Source: Herbiconiux daphne (GTDB lineage: Bacteria > Actinomycetota > Actinomycetes > Actinomycetales > Microbacteriaceae). From it: a stretch of DNA of 64,000 bases. Within the stretch, counting starts at the first letter, position 1; each line of letters starts with the position of its first letter. This document shows, in pieces, positions 9,898-21,561 of the stretch. The translations under genes were made by a program, and so were the position numbers. The stretch is from the NCBI RefSeq assembly GCF_024979295.1, contig NZ_JANLCJ010000002.1, positions 62,001 to 126,000 of the forward strand. The letters run 5' to 3'. The notes beneath the pieces were generated by a model, which saw only the letters and a program-made list of their open reading frames with translations, made no database searches and had not been told where the DNA came from.

Positions 9898-10458
9898 ATG
9901 GCTTCAACGAACGACATCAAGAACGGCACAGTGCTGAGCATCGACGGTCAGCTCTGGAACGTCATCGAGTTCCAGCACGTCAAGCCGGGCAAGGGCGGCG
10001 CCTTCGTGCGCACCAAGATCAAGAACGTCATGACCGGCAAGGTCGTCGACCGCACGTTCAACGCGGGCGCCAAGATCGACACCGCGAACGTCGACCGCCG
10101 CGACTTCCAGTACCTCTACAAAGACGGCGACTCGTTCGTGTTCATGGACACCAGCGACTACGACCAGATCACCCTCCCGGCCACCATCGTCGGCGACGCG
10201 GCGAACTTCCTGCTCGAGCAGCAGACCGCCACGATCGCGCTCTCGGAGGGTGAGCCGCTCTACGTCGAGCTGCCGGCATCCGTGACCCTCGAGATCACCT
10301 ACACCGAGCCGGGTCTGCAGGGCGACCGCTCGACCGGCGGCACCAAGCCCGCCACCGTCGAGACCGGCTACCAGATCAACGTGCCGCTGTTCCTCGAAAT
10401 CGGCACGAAGGTCAAGGTCGACACCCGCACGGGCGACTACCTCGGCCGCGTCAACTGA
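9898..10458 (+). CDS. efp: Elongation factor P
   Basis: This 186-residue, tRNA-shaped protein relieves ribosome stalling at polyproline. The tip of domain I is [15 protein letters not shown], with a Lys at the position that is modified in some bacteria. The C-terminal signature [19 protein letters not shown] and [20 protein letters not shown] is complete. No EpmA- or EarP-type modification enzyme is visible in this window. nusB follows after 9 nt; an efp-nusB pair downstream of aro genes is also seen in Mycobacterium. Confidence 0.98.
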   Translation: MASTNDIKNGTVLSIDGQLWNVIEFQHVKPGKGGAFVRTKIKNVMTGKVVDRTFNAGAKIDTANVDRRDFQYLYKDGDSFVFMDTSDYDQITLPATIVGDAANFLLEQQTATIALSEGEPLYVELPASVTLEITYTEPGLQGDRSTGGTKPATVETGYQINVPLFLEIGTKVKVDTRTGDYLGRVN

Positions 10459-10467
10459 GGCCGGTCG

Positions 10468-10878
10468 TTGAGCGCACGCACGAAGGCCCGTAAGCGGGCC
10501 CTCGACATCCTCTACGCCGCCGACGTGCGGCAGATCCCGATCACCGAGTCGCTCGCGGCCGAGGCCGGGCGTGCCGCGAGCGAGCCCGACCGCGAGGCCT
10601 CGTGGCTGTATGCCCGAGACATCGTCGACGGGGTCGTCGACCACTTCGCCGAGATCGACGAGACGATCGAGACCTACGCGCAGGGCTGGAGCATCGCCCG
10701 CATGCCTACGATCGACCGGGCGCTGCTGCGCATCGCGATCTGGGAGATTCTCTACAACGACGAGGTGCCGGCGTCGGTCGCCATCTCGGAAGCGGTCGAG
10801 GCGGCCAAGACCCTGTCGACCGACGAGTCGGCCGGCTTCCTCAACGGCGTGCTCGGCAAGGTGGCCCAGTCGGCCTGA
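10468..10878 (+). CDS. nusB: Transcription antitermination factor NusB
   Basis: This 136-residue all-helical protein binds boxA RNA with S10/NusE during rRNA antitermination. MSARTKARKRALDILYAADV at the N-terminus, the central PTIDRALLRIAIWEIL and the C-terminal EAVEAAKTLSTDESAGFLNGVLG match the family. The start is TTG at 10468, 9 nt after the efp stop; it sits exactly where the conserved basic N-terminus begins. The GC-rich hairpins immediately downstream may end this transcript. Confidence 0.95.
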   Translation: MSARTKARKRALDILYAADVRQIPITESLAAEAGRAASEPDREASWLYARDIVDGVVDHFAEIDETIETYAQGWSIARMPTIDRALLRIAIWEILYNDEVPASVAISEAVEAAKTLSTDESAGFLNGVLGKVAQSA

Positions 10879-10889
10879 CCGGCTCGGCG

Positions 10890-10968
10890 CGCCTCCTTCG
10901 GGAGGCCATTCGCCCTAGCGGAGGCCGATTCGGCCTCCCGAACGCGCCCGGAGCCGTCGCCGGGCTCC
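10890..10968 (+). terminator. Group of three GC hairpins after nusB
   Basis: GCCTCC-TTCG-GGAGGC (10891-10906) is a stem with a TTCG tetraloop. GAGGCCG-ATT-CGGCCTC (10921-10937) is a perfect 7-bp stem. GGAGCC (10950-10955) pairs with GGCTCC (10963-10968). None has a T-tract, so factor-independent termination is uncertain; RNA processing or stability is the alternative. Confidence 0.45.
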
Positions 10969-11000
10969 CGAGCGGTGACTCAATCGCGCTACCTTGAGAC

Positions 11001-11033
11001 GTGAGCATTCGTCATGGCCTCGGCGGAAGGTGA
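11001..11033 (+). CDS. Possible 10-codon upstream ORF
   Basis: A GTG-started ORF of 10 codons (MSIRHGLGGR) ends in TGA 2 nt before the GTG of the next gene. A TACCTT hexamer lies 5 nt before the GTG, as if the transcript began at or near the start codon. The last codons contain the GGCGGAAGG that would serve as ribosome-binding site for the downstream gene. This is pattern only and has no homology support. Confidence 0.25.
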   Translation: MSIRHGLGGR

Positions 11034-11035
11034 CC

Positions 11036-11521
11036 GTGAAGAGCCAGTCACGGTCGAGGATGCGCGTGTGCCGGTTCGTCGTGCTCACCGAGAACCCACA
11101 CCTGCGAGACCGGTTGGGTGCGCCGGACGAGTGGCGCGAACACCTCGAACGGCAGAGGGCTCGGGCCGGGTGGGATGACGACCTGGCCGGCAGAATCCTC
11201 GACGGCCTGGAGCAGGACTCCGCTGTGATCGACTCGATCGTCGACGAGGCGATCGGCGACGGAGCGATCGTCGGGCGTGCGGACGACCGGATGTCGCCGG
11301 AGCCGAGCCCGCCAGACGCGCGCCGCGTGGCCCGGAGCTTCCTGCGGGTGGCGGTCGCGGAACTAATCCTGGTCGGCACGCCCTTCGCCGTGGTGCGGTC
11401 CGTATACTCCTGGATGCCGTTCCGCTTGCACGGCCGCGAATCCGCGCCCCGGATCCTCGCCGCGCTCGATCGAATCGGCCCGCGGCACGACGGCCCGCGG
11501 CCTCCGGCGTCACGGGACTGA
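11036..11521 (+). CDS. Hypothetical protein between nusB and the pyr operon
   Basis: About 161 residues. G and C dominate third codon positions throughout, which supports real coding, but I do not recognise a family. The N-terminal half is acidic and rich in Arg and Glu (APDEWREHLERQRARAGWDDD, then an LDGLEQDSAVIDSIVDEAIGD helix). A hydrophobic helix follows (AVAELILVGTPFAVVRSVYSW) and a basic tail ends it. GTG at 11036 is preferred because GGCGGAAGG lies 5 nt upstream; TTG 10994 and GTG 11030 are in-frame alternatives. It ends just before the pyr promoter, whose -10 box begins 1 nt after the stop. Confidence 0.55.
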   Translation: MKSQSRSRMRVCRFVVLTENPHLRDRLGAPDEWREHLERQRARAGWDDDLAGRILDGLEQDSAVIDSIVDEAIGDGAIVGRADDRMSPEPSPPDARRVARSFLRVAVAELILVGTPFAVVRSVYSWMPFRLHGRESAPRILAALDRIGPRHDGPRPPASRD

Positions 11522-11527
11522 TAGGGT
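11522..11527 (+). promoter_or_regulatory. Candidate -10 box of the pyr operon
   Basis: TAGGGT lies directly after the upstream gene and about 18 nt before the PyrR-binding RNA element. Transcription from near 11534 would give a leader of about 54 nt holding the whole PyrR site. The same TAGGGT hexamer is used ahead of several other genes in the window. The -35 is weak. Confidence 0.5.
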
Positions 11528-11544
11528 TGAGCCACGAAGTAGAC

Positions 11545-11580
11545 ATCCTTTAAGTCCGTCCGAGAGGCGGGGAAGGAGGT
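11545..11580 (+). promoter_or_regulatory. PyrR-binding RNA loop overlapping the pyrR ribosome-binding site
   Basis: The leader contains CTTTAAGTCCGTCCGAGAGG followed by CGGGGAAGGAGG. This is the actinobacterial form of the PyrR-binding loop: a TTTAAGTC flank, a stem CCGTC (11556-11560) against GGCGG (11566-11570), and a CGAGA loop. The ribosome-binding site GGAAGGAGG directly abuts it and no terminator follows. This matches the translational repression by UMP-bound PyrR described for Mycobacterium smegmatis rather than the Bacillus attenuator. PyrR bound here would block pyrR translation and, by coupling, the genes downstream. Confidence 0.85.
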
Positions 11581-11587
11581 CGGTTGC

Positions 11588-12154
11588 ATGGCGCGCACAG
11601 TGCTGCAGCAGGCTGACATAGCCCGGGCGTTGACTCGGATCTCGCACGAGATCCTCGAGTCCAACCGGGGAGCGAACGATCTGGTCATCCTCGGCATCCC
11701 GACCCGGGGTGTCGTTCTCGCCGAGCGCATCGGCGGCATCATCGCCGGCATCGAGCCGGGCGTCGACCCGGCCGCGATGGTCGGGTCGCTCGACATCACG
11801 ATGTACCGCGACGATCTGGCGAAGCATCCGACCCGCACGCCGTCGCCGACGCAGGTGCCCCGCCAGGGCATCGACGGCAAGACCGTCGTGCTCGTCGACG
11901 ACGTGCTCTACTCCGGCCGCACGGTGCGGGCCGCCCTCGACGCGCTCAACGACCTCGGCCGACCGCGGGTGGTGCGCCTCGCGGCGCTGGTCGACCGGGG
12001 CCACCGCGATCTGCCCATCCGCGCCGACTTCGTGGGCAAGAACCTGCCGACCTCGCGCGACGAGCGCATCAACGTGCGCCTCGCCGAGATCGACGGCACC
12101 GAAGAGGTCAGCATCGAGGGGTCCAGCATCGAGGGGTCCGGCACCGACGCATGA
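11588..12154 (+). CDS. pyrR: PyrR bifunctional regulator / uracil phosphoribosyltransferase
   Basis: This 188-residue protein binds the pyr leader RNA when UMP is high and has weak uracil phosphoribosyltransferase activity. The PRPP-binding motif [20 protein letters not shown] and the [20 protein letters not shown] region are intact. The C-terminus extends beyond the usual end with [11 protein letters not shown], encoded by a short direct repeat in the DNA. An AAGGAGGT ribosome-binding site sits inside the PyrR RNA loop. It is followed by pyrB through an ATGA overlap. Confidence 0.97.
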   Translation: MARTVLQQADIARALTRISHEILESNRGANDLVILGIPTRGVVLAERIGGIIAGIEPGVDPAAMVGSLDITMYRDDLAKHPTRTPSPTQVPRQGIDGKTVVLVDDVLYSGRTVRAALDALNDLGRPRVVRLAALVDRGHRDLPIRADFVGKNLPTSRDERINVRLAEIDGTEEVSIEGSSIEGSGTDA

Positions 12155-13107
12155 GGCACCTGCTCTCGACCAAAGACCTGACCCGCGACGAGGCCGTCCG
12201 CATCCTCGACATCGCCGAGGACATGGCGGATGTCTCCACCCGCGAGGTCAAGAAGCTGCCCGCCCTGCGCGGCAAGACCGTGGTGAACCTCTTCTTCGAA
12301 GACTCCACCCGCACTCGCATCTCGTTCGAGGCCGCCGCCAAGCGGCTGTCGGCCGACGTCATCAACTTCAGCGCGAAGGGCTCGAGCGTGTCGAAGGGCG
12401 AGAGCCTGAAAGACACCGCGCAGACCCTGGCCGCCATGGGCGCCGACGGCGTCGTCATCCGCCACCACGCCTCGGGCGCCCCGCAGGTGCTCGCGCAGAG
12501 CGGCTGGATCGACGCCGCCATCGTCAACGCCGGCGACGGCACCCACGAGCATCCCACCCAGGCCCTCCTCGACGCCTTCACCATGCGGCGCCGCCTCTTT
12601 CCCGGCGAGAGCCGCGGCCGTGGACTCGACGGGGTGAGCGTCGTGATCGTCGGCGACATCCTGCACTCCCGCGTGGCCCGCTCGAACCTCTGGCTGCTGC
12701 GCACCCTCGGCGCCACGGTGACCTTCGTCGCCCCCGCGACCCTCGTGCCGCTCGGCGCCGACACCTGGCCGGCCGACATCTCGTTCGACCTCGACGCCAC
12801 GCTCGCGCTGACGCAACCCGACGTCGTGATGATGCTGCGCATCCAGAGCGAACGCATGAACGCCGCCTACTTCCCGACCGCGCGCGAGTACGCCCGGCAG
12901 TGGGGTCTCGACGACGAGCGCCTCGGGCGTCTGCGCCCGGATAGCATTGTCATGCACCCCGGACCGATGAATCGGGGCCTCGAGATCTCGGCCGGCGCGG
13001 CCGACTCGGCGCAATCGACTGTTCTCGAACAGGTCGCGAACGGTGTGTCAATCCGGATGGCGGTTCTCTACCTGCTGCTCTCCGGCGAAAGGGAGGCCCT
13101 GGCGTGA
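12151..13107 (+). CDS. pyrB: Aspartate carbamoyltransferase catalytic chain
   Basis: This 318-residue enzyme transfers the carbamoyl group from carbamoyl phosphate to aspartate. The carbamoyl-phosphate motif [16 protein letters not shown] and the [14 protein letters not shown] segment are present, as is the C-terminal [12 protein letters not shown]. No pyrI regulatory chain lies nearby, as expected for actinobacteria. It overlaps both pyrR and pyrC by 4 nt, indicating tight translational coupling within the operon. Confidence 0.98.
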   Translation: MRHLLSTKDLTRDEAVRILDIAEDMADVSTREVKKLPALRGKTVVNLFFEDSTRTRISFEAAAKRLSADVINFSAKGSSVSKGESLKDTAQTLAAMGADGVVIRHHASGAPQVLAQSGWIDAAIVNAGDGTHEHPTQALLDAFTMRRRLFPGESRGRGLDGVSVVIVGDILHSRVARSNLWLLRTLGATVTFVAPATLVPLGADTWPADISFDLDATLALTQPDVVMMLRIQSERMNAAYFPTAREYARQWGLDDERLGRLRPDSIVMHPGPMNRGLEISAGAADSAQSTVLEQVANGVSIRMAVLYLLLSGEREALA

Positions 13108-14465
13108 CGCGGTATCTGCTGAGGGGAGCGACCCTGCCCGACGGCTCGCCCGCCGACATCGTGATCGACGAGGGCCGCATCGTGTCGACCGCTCCCGGCG
13201 CGGCATCCGACGGCCCCGGCACGATCGTGATCGACGCCGGCGGACTCGTGGCGCTGCCCGGCCTCGTCGACCTGCACACCCACTTGCGCGAGCCCGGCTT
13301 CGAGCAGAGCGAGACGGTGCTCACCGGCACCCGCGCCGCTGCGGCCGGTGGGTTCACGAGCGTGTTCGCGATGGCCAACACCCTCCCCGTCAGCGACACC
13401 GCGGGCGTGGTCGAGCAGGTGCAGTCGCTCGGCGACGCGGCCGGCTACGCCACCGTGCGGCCGATCGGCGCCGTCACCGTCGGCCTCGCCGGCGAGCGGC
13501 TCAGCGAGATCGGCGCCATGGCCCAGTCGCGCGCCGCCGTGCGGGTGTTCAGCGACGACGGCAAATGCGTGCACGACTCGCTGCTGATGCGCCGCGCGCT
13601 CGAGTACGTCAAGACCTTCGACGGCGTCATCGCCCAGCACGCCCAGGATCCGCGGCTCACCGAGAACGCGCAGATGAACGAGGGCGCGCTGAGCAGCGAG
13701 CTCGGCCTCAAGGGCTGGCCCGCGGTGGCCGAGGAGTCGATCATCGCCCGCGACGTGCTGCTCGCCGAACACGTCGGCGCGCGCCTGCACGTCTGCCACC
13801 TCTCGACGGCCGGCTCGGTCGACGTCATCCGCTGGGCGAAGGCCCGTGGCATCGCCGTGACCGCCGAGGCCACGCCGCACCACCTGCTGCTCACCGAAGA
13901 CCTCGTGCGCAGCTACGACGCCCGCTACAAGGTGAACCCCCCGCTGCGGCGCGACGACGACGTGCAGGCCCTTCGCGAGGGCGTCGCCGACGGCACGATC
14001 GACATCGTCGCCACCGACCACGCCCCGCACCCCCGCGAGAGCAAAGAAAGCGAGTGGGATGCCGCGGCGTTCGGCATGGTGGGCCTCGAGTCGGCGCTGC
14101 CGGTCGTGCAGACCGCGCTCGTCGACACGGGCCTCATCGGCTGGCAGGATGTCGCGCGCGTGCTCTCCACGGCGCCGGCGCGCATCGGGCGGCTCACCGG
14201 CCACACCCACTCGTTCGAGGACGGCGCCCCTGCCAACCTCACCCTCGTCGACCCGTCGGATCGGAGCGTCTTCACGCTCGACCGGCTGCACGGCAAGAGC
14301 GTCAACACGCCCTACGAGGGCCTCGAGCTCGCGGGGAACGTGCGGTGGACATTCCACCACGGCTTCCCCACCCTGCGCGACGGCGTTCTCGCCCCCGCCG
14401 ACGAGGTGGCCGCCTCGGCCGCCTCGATCGCCCAGCACCGGATCGGAGCGCAGTCCCATGGCTAG
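13104..14465 (+). CDS. pyrC: Dihydroorotase (type I)
   Basis: This 453-residue zinc amidohydrolase closes carbamoyl aspartate to dihydroorotate. The metal-binding motif is [13 protein letters not shown] near residue 60. The later His ligands lie around [10 protein letters not shown] and [11 protein letters not shown], and the catalytic Asp is in ATDHAPH. The length and the LREPG signature place it in the class seen next to pyrB in Gram-positives. GTG at 13104 overlaps the pyrB stop (GTGA). Confidence 0.97.
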   Translation: MTRYLLRGATLPDGSPADIVIDEGRIVSTAPGAASDGPGTIVIDAGGLVALPGLVDLHTHLREPGFEQSETVLTGTRAAAAGGFTSVFAMANTLPVSDTAGVVEQVQSLGDAAGYATVRPIGAVTVGLAGERLSEIGAMAQSRAAVRVFSDDGKCVHDSLLMRRALEYVKTFDGVIAQHAQDPRLTENAQMNEGALSSELGLKGWPAVAEESIIARDVLLAEHVGARLHVCHLSTAGSVDVIRWAKARGIAVTAEATPHHLLLTEDLVRSYDARYKVNPPLRRDDDVQALREGVADGTIDIVATDHAPHPRESKESEWDAAAFGMVGLESALPVVQTALVDTGLIGWQDVARVLSTAPARIGRLTGHTHSFEDGAPANLTLVDPSDRSVFTLDRLHGKSVNTPYEGLELAGNVRWTFHHGFPTLRDGVLAPADEVAASAASIAQHRIGAQSHG

Positions 14466-14997
14466 AGTCTTCCCGGCCCTGCTCGTCACCCTCTTCGCCC
14501 TGCTGCTGCTCGGCGCCATGTTCTGGGCCTGGCGGGCGCGAAAGCGCCGCCAGTCCGCGTTCTCGCGACCCGTCGAGGCGCCGGCGACGGATGCGCGCGG
14601 TGGCGTGCTCGCCCGCGCCGACGTCCTCTACGTGGCAACCACCACCGCCGGCGACCCGCTCGACCGCCTCACCATCCCCGGTCTGGCGTTCCGCGGGCGC
14701 GGGGTGGCGACGGTCTGGGAGTCGGGTGTCTCGATCTCGATCCCGGGCGAACCCGAGACGTTCGTCGAGAAGTCCCGGTTGCGCTCCATCGGCACCTCGA
14801 CCTGGGCCATCGACCGGGTGGTCGAGACCGGTGGCCTCGTGCGCCTCGACTGGACGTTCGAGTCATCGAACGGCCCGGCCGACGTCGAGAGCTACCTGCG
14901 AACCATCGAACTCGGTGACGCGGCCCGGCTCATCGCCGCCGCGAACACACTCGTCCCTCACCAGGGCATCCCGCAACAGGAAGGAACCTCGTCGTGA
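14458..14997 (+). CDS. Membrane-anchored PH-like protein of the pyr operon
   Basis: This 179-residue protein has an N-terminal membrane segment ([22 protein letters not shown]), a short basic cytoplasmic stretch and a beta-rich domain of about 125 residues ([11 protein letters not shown]... IRTIELGD). It occupies the same position as Rv1382 in the Mycobacterium pyr operon, between pyrC and carA; related proteins are annotated as PH-like domain proteins. The function is unknown. It overlaps pyrC by 8 nt and carA by 4 nt, so it is made together with the pyrimidine enzymes. Confidence 0.8.
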   Translation: MARVFPALLVTLFALLLLGAMFWAWRARKRRQSAFSRPVEAPATDARGGVLARADVLYVATTTAGDPLDRLTIPGLAFRGRGVATVWESGVSISIPGEPETFVEKSRLRSIGTSTWAIDRVVETGGLVRLDWTFESSNGPADVESYLRTIELGDAARLIAAANTLVPHQGIPQQEGTSS

Positions 14998-16174
14998 TCA
15001 GAACCGAACCCGCCGTGCTCGTGCTGGAAGACGGTCGACGCTACGAGGGCCGCGCCTACGGCGCCGTCGGCCGCACGCTCGGCGAAGCCGTCTTCGCCAC
15101 CGGCATGACCGGCTACCAGGAGACCTTGACCGACCCGTCGTATGCCGGCCAGATCGTGATGATGACGGCGCCGCACATCGGCAACACCGGGGTCAACGAC
15201 CTCGACAAGGAGTCGTCGAAGATCTGGGTGGCGGGCTTCGTGGTGCGCGACCCCTCGCGCGTGGTATCGAACTTCCGCGCCGAGCGCAGCCTCGACGACG
15301 ACCTCGCGACCGACGGGGTCGTGGGCATCTCGGGCATCGACACGCGCGCGGTGACCCGGCACATCCGGTCGTTCGGCGCCATGCGGGCCGGCATCTTCTC
15401 GGGCGACGACTACGACCTCAGCCAGACCGAGCAGCTCAACACCGTGCGCTCCGGCGCCGGCATGGTGGGCCAGAACCTCTCGAGCACCGTCTCGACGCCC
15501 GAGCGCTACACCGTGCCGGCCGTGGGCGAGAAGGTGGGAACCGTCGCGGTTCTCGACCTCGGGGTCAAGACCTCGACCGTCGGCTACCTCTCGCAGCAGG
15601 GCTTCGACGTCGTCGTGCTGCCCGAGGCGACGACCGGCGACGACCTGATCGAGCTGGCTCCGGATGCCCTGTTCTACTCCAACGGGCCCGGCGACCCCGA
15701 GGCATCCGAAGCCCACGTCGAACTGCTGCAGACCTCGCTGCGCAGCGGCACGCCGTTCTTCGGCATCTGCTTCGGCAACCAGCTGCTCGGCCGCGCGCTC
15801 GGTTTCGACACCTACAAGCTGCCGTTCGGGCACCGGGGCATCAACCAGCCCGTGCTCGACCGGGTCACCGGCCGGGTCGAGATCACGAGCCAGAACCACG
15901 GCTTCGCGGTCGATGCGCCGCGCGACGGGGTCATCGAGTCGCCCGCCGGCTTCGGCCGGGTGGAGGTGAGCCACGTCAGCCTCAACGACGACGTGGTGGA
16001 GGGCCTGCGGTGCCTCGACATCGATGCGTTCTCGGTGCAGTACCACCCGGAGGCCGCCGCCGGCCCCCACGACTCCCAATACCTGTTCGACCGCTTCCGC
16101 GACATGATCGTCGCCAAGAAGTCGGCGGCCCCCGCCACCGACGACGACGCTTCCTTTGAAGGAGACCACCAGTA

Positions 16175-16175
<1 letters not shown>
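14994..16175 (+). CDS. carA: Carbamoyl-phosphate synthase, small (glutaminase) subunit
   Basis: This 393-residue subunit hydrolyses glutamine and channels ammonia to CarB. The N-terminal CPSase-specific domain includes [20 protein letters not shown]. The class I glutamine amidotransferase domain has its nucleophile Cys in [12 protein letters not shown] and the His-Glu pair in [16 protein letters not shown] at 14994 overlaps the preceding stop. The stop shares one base with the carB ATG. Confidence 0.98.
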
Positions 16176-19458
<3,283 letters not shown>

Positions 19459-19462
<4 letters not shown>

Positions 19463-20343
19463 GCGGGGCGCAGACCGCGTCACCTCCCACGCGCATCCGG
19501 AGCTTCGGCGAGCGGCTGGACGCCGCCTTCGGCGCGCACGGTCATCTCTGTGTGGGCATCGACCCGCACCCCTACCTGCTCGAGCAGTGGGGACTGCCCG
19601 GTGACGCGAACGGAACGCGATCGTTCGGGCTGGCCGTCGTGGCCGCCGCCGCGGCATCCGGTCGTGCCGGCATCGTGAAGCCGCAGGTGGCCTTCTTCGA
19701 GGCCTACGGCTCGGCCGGATTCGCCGCACTCGAAGACGTGCTCGCGGCTGCACGGGAGGCCGGGCTGCTGGTGATCGGTGACGCGAAGCGCGGCGACATC
19801 GGGTCGACCAACGACGGCTACGCCGACGCCTGGCTCACGAGCGGGTCGCCGCTCGAGGTCGACGCCCTGACCGTGACGGCGTTCACCGGCGTCGGAGCGC
19901 TGGCCCCGCTGTTCGATCGCGCCGAGGCGAACGGCAAGGGCCTGTTCGTGCTGAGCGCCACCTCCAACCCCGAGTCGGGGGCTCTGCAGACGGCCCGCAC
20001 CGGCGCCGGCGAGAGCGTGTCGCGTCTCGTGGCCGACGGGGTGGCGGCCCGCAACACCGACCGAACGCGGCTCGGCGACTTCGGGCTCGTGCTCGGCGCC
20101 ACGAAGCGCCTCGACGACTACGGCTTCACCGCCGACTCGCTGCGGGGCCTCTCGACCACGCCCGTGCTCGCACCCGGATTCGGGTTCCAGGGGGCCGAGT
20201 ACTCGGCCATCCCGCACATTTTCGGGCCGTTGGCTCCGGATGTCGTCGTGAGTGTGTCCCGCTCCATCCTGCAGCACGGCCCCACCGGCCTCGCGGCCGC
20301 GATCGACGCCGACGCGGCACAGGTCGGCGAGGTGATCTCGTGA
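19459..20343 (+). CDS. pyrF: Orotidine 5'-phosphate decarboxylase (type 2)
   Basis: This 294-residue enzyme decarboxylates OMP to UMP, the last step of the pathway. The signature [19 protein letters not shown] holds the catalytic Lys-Asp-Lys/Asp network, and [15 protein letters not shown] opens the barrel. The length and these motifs place it in the longer type 2 group typical of actinobacteria. pyrD, which supplies orotate, is not in this window. It overlaps gmk by 4 nt. Confidence 0.96.
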
Positions 20344-21254
20344 AGCCGCCCGAGGTCGACCGGGTCGCGGCATCCCGGGCCGCCGTCGCCGCACGCCGAG
20401 CCCGCGCCGCGGTCAAGCGCGCGGTCACGGAGCGCCGGCTGAGCGCCGTGTCGGTGCTCGACACCGCCCTGTCGAGCACGGAGAGCGTCGAAGCGACGAT
20501 GCGCGTGCGCGACCTGCTGATGAGCATCCCGGGTCTCGGCCCGGTGCGGGTCGACCGCGTGATGGAGCGGCTCGGCATCGCCTCGTCGAAGCGACTGTCG
20601 GGCCTCGGCGTGCACCAGCAGCAGCGGCTGCGCGAGTTCCTGCTGAAGCGCGCGCCGCAGGTGGAGCGCGCCGCCCAGAGCCGGCTGGTCGTGCTGGCCG
20701 GGCCGACCGCGGTCGGCAAGGGCACCGTGTCGACCTACATCCGCGAGAACTATCCCGACGTGCTGCTCTCGGTGTCGGCCACCACGCGGGCGCCGCGGCC
20801 CGGCGAGGTCGACGGCGTGAGCTACTACTTCATCGACGACGCGGAGTTCGATCGCATGATCGACGAGGGCGAGTTCTTGGAGTGGGCGGTGGTGCACAAC
20901 AAGTCGCGCTACGGCACCCCGCGCGGCCCGATCGACGCGGCCCTGGCCTCGGGGCGCAGCGTGCTGCTAGAGATCGACATCCAGGGCGCGCGCCTGGTGA
21001 AAGCCGCCATGCCCGAGGCCACGCTCGTGTTCCTGCTGCCGCCCACCTGGGAAGAGCTGGTGCGCCGATTGATCGGCCGTGGCACCGAGACGCTCGAGGA
21101 GCAGGAGCGCAGGCTCACCACGGCGAGGGTCGAATTGGCGGCCCAGGACGAGTTCGATCACCGGGTCGTGAACCGCGATGTGCAGGCTGCGGCGGCGGAG
21201 GTCGTAGAATTGATGCAGATTCAGAAGGCGATCGACCTTCGCGGCAAGGAGTAA
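20340..21254 (+). CDS. gmk: mIHF-like domain fused to guanylate kinase
   Basis: At 304 residues this is about 100 longer than ordinary guanylate kinase. The C-terminal part is a complete kinase, converting GMP to GDP: Walker [10 protein letters not shown] at residues 121-129, [14 protein letters not shown], and [16 protein letters not shown]. Residues about 10-102 resemble actinobacterial integration host factor (mIHF): [17 protein letters not shown], then [20 protein letters not shown] with a helix-hairpin-helix-like GLGPVR, then [16 protein letters not shown]. In Mycobacterium mihF and gmk are separate adjacent genes. The GTG start overlaps the pyrF stop, and the whole frame is uninterrupted. 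Confidence 0.92.
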   Translation: MKPPEVDRVAASRAAVAARRARAAVKRAVTERRLSAVSVLDTALSSTESVEATMRVRDLLMSIPGLGPVRVDRVMERLGIASSKRLSGLGVHQQQRLREFLLKRAPQVERAAQSRLVVLAGPTAVGKGTVSTYIRENYPDVLLSVSATTRAPRPGEVDGVSYYFIDDAEFDRMIDEGEFLEWAVVHNKSRYGTPRGPIDAALASGRSVLLEIDIQGARLVKAAMPEATLVFLLPPTWEELVRRLIGRGTETLEEQERRLTTARVELAAQDEFDHRVVNRDVQAAAAEVVELMQIQKAIDLRGKE

Positions 21255-21261
21255 CCACACA

Positions 21262-21525
21262 ATGGCCACCAACAAACTCGGCATCATCGACCCGCCCATC
21301 GACGAGCTTCTCTCGAAGGTCGACTCGAAGTACGCCCTCGTCATCTTCGCCTCGAAGCGCGCGCGCCAGATCAACGACTACTACGCTGACCTGCATGAGG
21401 GCAGCCTGTTCGACAACGTCGGCCCTCTGGTCGACTCGACCATCGACGACAAGCCGCTCTCGGTGGCCATGCACGAGATCAACGAAGACAAGCTCGTCGT
21501 CAAGCCTGCGGCTCCCATCGAGTAG
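21262..21525 (+). CDS. rpoZ: RNA polymerase omega subunit
   Basis: This 87-residue protein helps assemble the beta' subunit of RNA polymerase. The omega signature [20 protein letters not shown] is complete, followed by an actinobacterial C-terminus ([16 protein letters not shown]). It starts 7 nt after the gmk stop with GGCAAGGAG as ribosome-binding site. A TAGAAT hexamer at 21205-21210, inside gmk, could provide a separate promoter. The gmk-rpoZ-coaBC order is conserved among bacteria. Confidence 0.97.
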   Translation: MATNKLGIIDPPIDELLSKVDSKYALVIFASKRARQINDYYADLHEGSLFDNVGPLVDSTIDDKPLSVAMHEINEDKLVVKPAAPIE

Positions 21526-21561
21526 AGGCCTCCGGCCCATCAGCACCGGAGCAGCATCCAA

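Noticed and set aside
10994..11035. TTG at 10994 as start of the unknown gene before pyrR
   Set aside because: No ribosome-binding site, unconvincing composition for the extra residues; GTG 11036 has GGCGGAAGG at 5 nt.
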